Source of the DNA: Rheinheimera mesophila
Lineage (GTDB): Bacteria > Pseudomonadota > Gammaproteobacteria > Enterobacterales > Alteromonadaceae
DNA: 39,920 nucleotides
NCBI RefSeq assembly: GCF_000986865.1
Contig: NZ_LAVS01000033.1
Coordinates: 1-39,920, forward strand
Direction: 5' to 3'
The notes under the pieces were generated by a model. That model was not told the origin of the DNA. It saw only the letters and a list, made by a program, of their open reading frames with translations, and searched no databases. The translations under genes were made by a program, and so were the position numbers. Numbering within the stretch: the first letter of the stretch is position 1; each line of letters starts with the position of its first letter. Positions 37,077-39,920 of this stretch are shown here, piece by piece.

Positions 37077-38150
37077 ATGAAAATACTTGTTACTGGTGGC
37101 GCAGGTTTTATTGGTTCTGCGGTGGTACGCCATATCTGTAATTTTACTAATGATATGGTTATTAACGTTGATAAGCTGACTTACGCTGGTAATCTGAATT
37201 CTCTGGAGCAGGTATCAGGAAATAGCCGCTACATTTTTGAGAAAGCGGATATCTGCGACGCCGTAGTGATGGCTACTGTCTTTAAGAAGCATCAGCCTGA
37301 CGCAGTTATGCATCTTGCTGCTGAAAGCCACGTAGATCGTTCGATTGACGGCCCGGCAGCATTTATTGAGACTAATATCGTCGGTACTTATGTTTTACTA
37401 GAAGCGACTCGTGACTATTGGAAAGGTCTGCCCGAAGAGCGTAAGCTTGCATTTCGCTTCCATCATATTTCCACAGACGAAGTATATGGTGATCTGCATG
37501 GTACAGAGGACTTATTCACTGAAAATACTCCTTATGCTCCAAGTAGTCCCTATTCAGCAAGTAAGGCAAGTTCTGACCATCTAGTTAGAGCCTGGTTTCG
37601 CACTTATGGTCTACCAGTCATTATCACAAATTGTTCTAATAATTATGGACCTTATCATTTTCCAGAAAAACTCATCCCACTAATGATACTTAATGCTTTA
37701 GCGGGTAAACCGTTACCTGTTTACGGGAGAGGTACTCAAATACGTGATTGGCTATATGTAGAAGATCACGCTCGCGCACTTTACAAAGTAGTAACTGAAG
37801 GTCAAGTGGGTGAGACTTATAACATAGGTGGTCATAACGAAAAGCAAAATTTAGAAGTAGTTCACACTATCTGTGCTTTGATGGATGAGCTTGCGCCTAT
37901 GCATGATCGCGGCTACCCGCCGAATTCTAAACATTCCTCTTTAATTACTCACGTAAAAGATAGGCCAGGTCATGATTTACGCTATGCAATAGACGCTAGC
38001 AAAATTGAACGTGAGCTAGGCTGGAAGCCCGAAGAAACGTTCGAAACAGGTCTGCGTAAAACAGTTGAATGGTATTTAAATAACAATGACTGGTGGCAAG
38101 CGGTGCTGGATGGTAGTTACCAACTAGAGCGATTAGGGCAGGGAGCATAA
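37077..38150 (+). CDS. rfbB: dTDP-glucose 4,6-dehydratase RfbB
   Basis: RfbB converts dTDP-glucose to dTDP-4-keto-6-deoxyglucose, the branch point to rhamnose and amino-deoxy sugars. The 357-residue SDR protein has GGAGFIGS at 7-14, [13 protein letters not shown], the active-site TDE at 133-135 and Tyr159-x3-Lys163 (YSASK), and the C-terminal [12 protein letters not shown]. Length matches E. coli RfbB (361). It sits 2 bases after wbpE and 3 before rfbA, so it is probably in the same transcript. Confidence 0.97.
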   Translation: MKILVTGGAGFIGSAVVRHICNFTNDMVINVDKLTYAGNLNSLEQVSGNSRYIFEKADICDAVVMATVFKKHQPDAVMHLAAESHVDRSIDGPAAFIETNIVGTYVLLEATRDYWKGLPEERKLAFRFHHISTDEVYGDLHGTEDLFTENTPYAPSSPYSASKASSDHLVRAWFRTYGLPVIITNCSNNYGPYHFPEKLIPLMILNALAGKPLPVYGRGTQIRDWLYVEDHARALYKVVTEGQVGETYNIGGHNEKQNLEVVHTICALMDELAPMHDRGYPPNSKHSSLITHVKDRPGHDLRYAIDASKIERELGWKPEETFETGLRKTVEWYLNNNDWWQAVLDGSYQLERLGQGA

Positions 38151-38153
38151 CTA

Positions 38154-39023
38154 ATGAAAGGTATAGTATTAGCAGGTGGTTCAGGGACTAGGTTATACCC
38201 GATTACTCGCGGTGTTTCTAAGCAGTTGTTGCCAGTATACGACAAGCCCATGATTTATTATCCGCTGTCGGTGTTAATGCTTGCTGGTATTCGCGATATT
38301 CTTATTATTACCACTCCTGAAGATCAGGCTGCTTTTCAACGCTTATTAGGTAATGGCAGCGACTTTGGCATAAATTTAAGTTACGCCAGTCAGCCAAGCC
38401 CTGATGGCTTGGCGCAAGCTTTTATTATTGGTGAGCAGTTTATTGGTAATGACAGTGTTTGCCTTGTTCTGGGGGATAATATTTTTTATGGTCATGGCCT
38501 TCGTCCAAAACTGCTAAATTCGGCTTCGAGAGATTCTGGCGCTACAGTATTCGGTTATCAGGTTAAAGACCCGCATAGATTTGGAGTTGTTGAGTTTGAT
38601 GAGAGTTATAAGGCTATTTCCATAGAGGAAAAACCTGTCAACCCTAAATCAAATTATGCTGTTACTGGCCTATATTTCTATGACAATGATGTTATCAACA
38701 TTGCTAAAAATATTAAACCTTCAGCTCGTGGTGAGCTAGAAATAACCTGTGTCAATAATGAGTACTTAAAACAAGGTCGGCTAAATGTTGAACTATTACG
38801 GAGAGGTTTTGCTTGGTTAGACACCGGTACTCATGACAGTCTTATAGAGGCTAGTGCTTTCGTGCAGACAGTTGAGCACAGACAGGGGTTTAAAATCGCT
38901 TGTTTAGAAGAAATAGCTTTCAATAATCATTGGTTAAGTGCGAAAGATCTTGAAATCACTGGTAGATTGATGAGTAAAAATGGCTACGGTGATTACTTAT
39001 TAGATTTGGTGAGTAAAAATTAA
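38154..39023 (+). CDS. rfbA: Glucose-1-phosphate thymidylyltransferase RfbA
   Basis: RfbA makes dTDP-glucose from glucose-1-phosphate and dTTP, feeding RfbB. The 289-residue product has the nucleotidyltransferase signature [32 protein letters not shown], then [13 protein letters not shown] and [14 protein letters not shown]. Length is normal (E. coli 293). rfbC and rfbD, which would complete dTDP-rhamnose, do not follow; the next 331 bases are non-coding and a sugar acyltransferase comes after. The pathway may be finished further downstream or diverted to another sugar. Confidence 0.97.
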   Translation: MKGIVLAGGSGTRLYPITRGVSKQLLPVYDKPMIYYPLSVLMLAGIRDILIITTPEDQAAFQRLLGNGSDFGINLSYASQPSPDGLAQAFIIGEQFIGNDSVCLVLGDNIFYGHGLRPKLLNSASRDSGATVFGYQVKDPHRFGVVEFDESYKAISIEEKPVNPKSNYAVTGLYFYDNDVINIAKNIKPSARGELEITCVNNEYLKQGRLNVELLRRGFAWLDTGTHDSLIEASAFVQTVEHRQGFKIACLEEIAFNNHWLSAKDLEITGRLMSKNGYGDYLLDLVSKN

Positions 39024-39354
39024 AATATAGCTCGCCTAAAATAGACATGAATTTATATCGGTTCATTTGTGCTTTGGTTTTTTCTCAATGATTTTAATTG
39101 TGGGGACAGGGACTATTATTCTACATAATAATTGCTTTACGGCGAAATGATTAAAAGTTTATTCATTTATAGCAATATTTAATAGCGACTTTTAAATGAT
39201 TATTTTTCATTGATTCAAAAATTGTTAATTGTTAATTCAGTGAGATTTGTAGATGTTCTGGTGCTTGTTACGCATCAGCAAAGAAATTTCGAGGTGGCTA
39301 TGCTGTTCATTACTAAATGTAATCCAACTTTGTAGCTTAAAAGGTTATTACTGA
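39024..39354 (+). other. AT-rich non-coding gap between rfbA and the acyltransferase
   Basis: These 331 bases have no convincing gene and are clearly more AT-rich than the flagellar region. They include TGGGGACAGGGACTATTATT (39101-39120), a type of phrase often found at the edges of REP-associated transposase (RAYT/IS200-like) genes. It is followed by a small hairpin TATTAT/ATAATA (39114-39119, 39125-39130), then a tandem heptamer ATTGTTA (39221-39234). This looks like a decayed insertion or recombination scar plus a possible promoter for the next gene. No strong terminator after rfbA was found. Confidence 0.45.
39114..39130. repeat. Small hairpin next to a transposon-edge-like sequence
   Basis: TATTAT and ATAATA pair around loop TCTAC, immediately after GGGGACAGGGAC. 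Hairpins near such sequences are typical of IS200/RAYT ends, but no transposase remnant is readable here, so this is only suggestive. Confidence 0.3.
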
Positions 39355-39920
39355 ATGAAAAATATTATCATATATGGAGCTGGCTCATTTGCTAAAATGA
39401 TGCGTCTATATCTTGAACGTATTGACGGGCAGAAAGTTATTGCGTTTTGTGTCGATAGAGCATTTTTAGGAAGCAATCGTAATTTCGACGGGTTACCTGT
39501 TATTGCTTTTGAAGAAATAGAGCAACTATACCCAAATGACTGTTATTACATATTTGTAGCTGTTGGTTATTCAAATATGCGGTCTAGAAAGTTAATGTAT
39601 GAACGAGCAAAATTCAAGGGTTATAAATTTGTTAATTATATCGACGGTAGTGCTATAGTCGATGAGACCGTTGTGTTGGGTAATAATAATATTGTTCTTT
39701 TGGGTACTATTATAGAGCAAAATTGTATTATAGGTGATAATAATATATTTTGGTCCTCTGTGGTTATTTCTCATGATGTCGCTATAGATAGTCATTGTTT
39801 TTTTGCTAGCAAGTCTTTAGTGGGTGGAAATTGTCAGATAGGAGACAATTGTTTTTTTGGCTTTAATTCAGTATGTGTTCAAGATGTAGTAATAGGAAAA
39901 GAAAGTTTAATTGGTGCAAA
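39355..39920 (+). CDS. PglD/NeuD-type sugar acyltransferase, 3' end outside window
   Basis: The frame from the ATG at 39355 is open to the window end (188 codons, then two bases), so the gene is cut. It begins MKNIIIYGAGSFAKMMRLYLE, a Rossmann-like nucleotide-sugar-binding lead, and from about residue 105 shows hexapeptide repeats (VDETVVLGNNNIVLLGTIIEQNC and IGDNNIFWSSVVISHDVAI). This is the two-part layout of PglD, NeuD and similar O- or N-acetyltransferases (usually about 200-220 residues). The ribosome site is weak. Codons are strikingly AT-rich (many ATA, TTA, AAT) compared with the flagellar genes, a sign of acquisition with the variable polysaccharide locus. Substrate cannot be told; an amino-deoxy sugar made from the RfbB product is one option. 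Confidence 0.85.
   Translation, partial: MKNIIIYGAGSFAKMMRLYLERIDGQKVIAFCVDRAFLGSNRNFDGLPVIAFEEIEQLYPNDCYYIFVAVGYSNMRSRKLMYERAKFKGYKFVNYIDGSAIVDETVVLGNNNIVLLGTIIEQNCIIGDNNIFWSSVVISHDVAIDSHCFFASKSLVGGNCQIGDNCFFGFNSVCVQDVVIGKESLIGA

Noticed and set aside
39040-39090. Terminator after rfbA (ATGAA...TTCAT then T-rich)
   Set aside because: The stem is only five A/T-rich pairs and the T-run is displaced; not a credible intrinsic terminator.
39592-39795. Minus-strand 67-codon open frame near the window end
   Set aside because: It is the antisense of a clear acyltransferase gene with hexapeptide repeats on the + strand; Asn/Ile/Thr-rich by AT bias only.

Overview
The window reads as a chromosomal segment of a motile, polarly flagellated gammaproteobacterium. 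The flagellar and chemotaxis gene order (fliIJ, fliKLMNOPQR-flhB, flhA-flhF-flhG-fliA-cheYZAB-motCD-parC-parP-cheW-DUF2802) is that of Pseudomonas, Vibrio, Shewanella and relatives. Protein style and base composition suggest a Rheinheimera/Alishewanella-type organism; this placement is an inference from memory, not a search. Every recognisable gene is on the + strand.

Region 1 (1-8936) holds the end of fliI (cut by the window edge), fliJ, then the fliK-L-M-N-O-P-Q-R-flhB block: export ATPase, hook-length control, C-ring switch proteins and the export gate. Region 2 (9043-12577) is flhA and flhF. Region 3 (12570-23110) runs through flhG, fliA, the complete core chemotaxis set, the second stator pair motC/motD, the ParA-like ParC, the CheW-like ParP, CheW and a DUF2802 protein. 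Gaps are tiny or negative, so regions 2 and 3 look like one long transcription unit. Two 16-base sigma-54-like elements lie exactly in the two larger gaps, before fliK and before flhA, which matches the known sigma-54 control of these operons in polar flagellates.

Region 4 (23279-27475) has two stand-alone genes: a 903-residue lipoprotein with PKD-like repeats and an uncharacterised repeated DGTG...W module, followed by a clear intrinsic terminator, then a beta-CASP metallo-beta-lactamase-fold protein.

Region 5 (27582-39920) is a surface polysaccharide locus: wecB, a six-SLBB outer-membrane export protein, a Wzz-type chain-length protein, a WbpA/TviB-type dehydrogenase, wbpB, wbpD, wbpE (together the enzymes for UDP-2,3-diacetamido-2,3-dideoxy-glucuronic acid), rfbB, rfbA, a 331-base AT-rich gap with a possible mobile-element scar, and the start of a PglD/NeuD-type acyltransferase cut by the window end. 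This part is more AT-rich towards its 3' end, as expected of a variable O-antigen/capsule locus.

I did not find RNA genes, CRISPR arrays, phage genes or intact insertion sequences. Most of the window is well-known machinery. The least explained items are the lipoprotein's repeats, the triplicated motif in the CheA linker, and the non-coding stretches around the polysaccharide genes.
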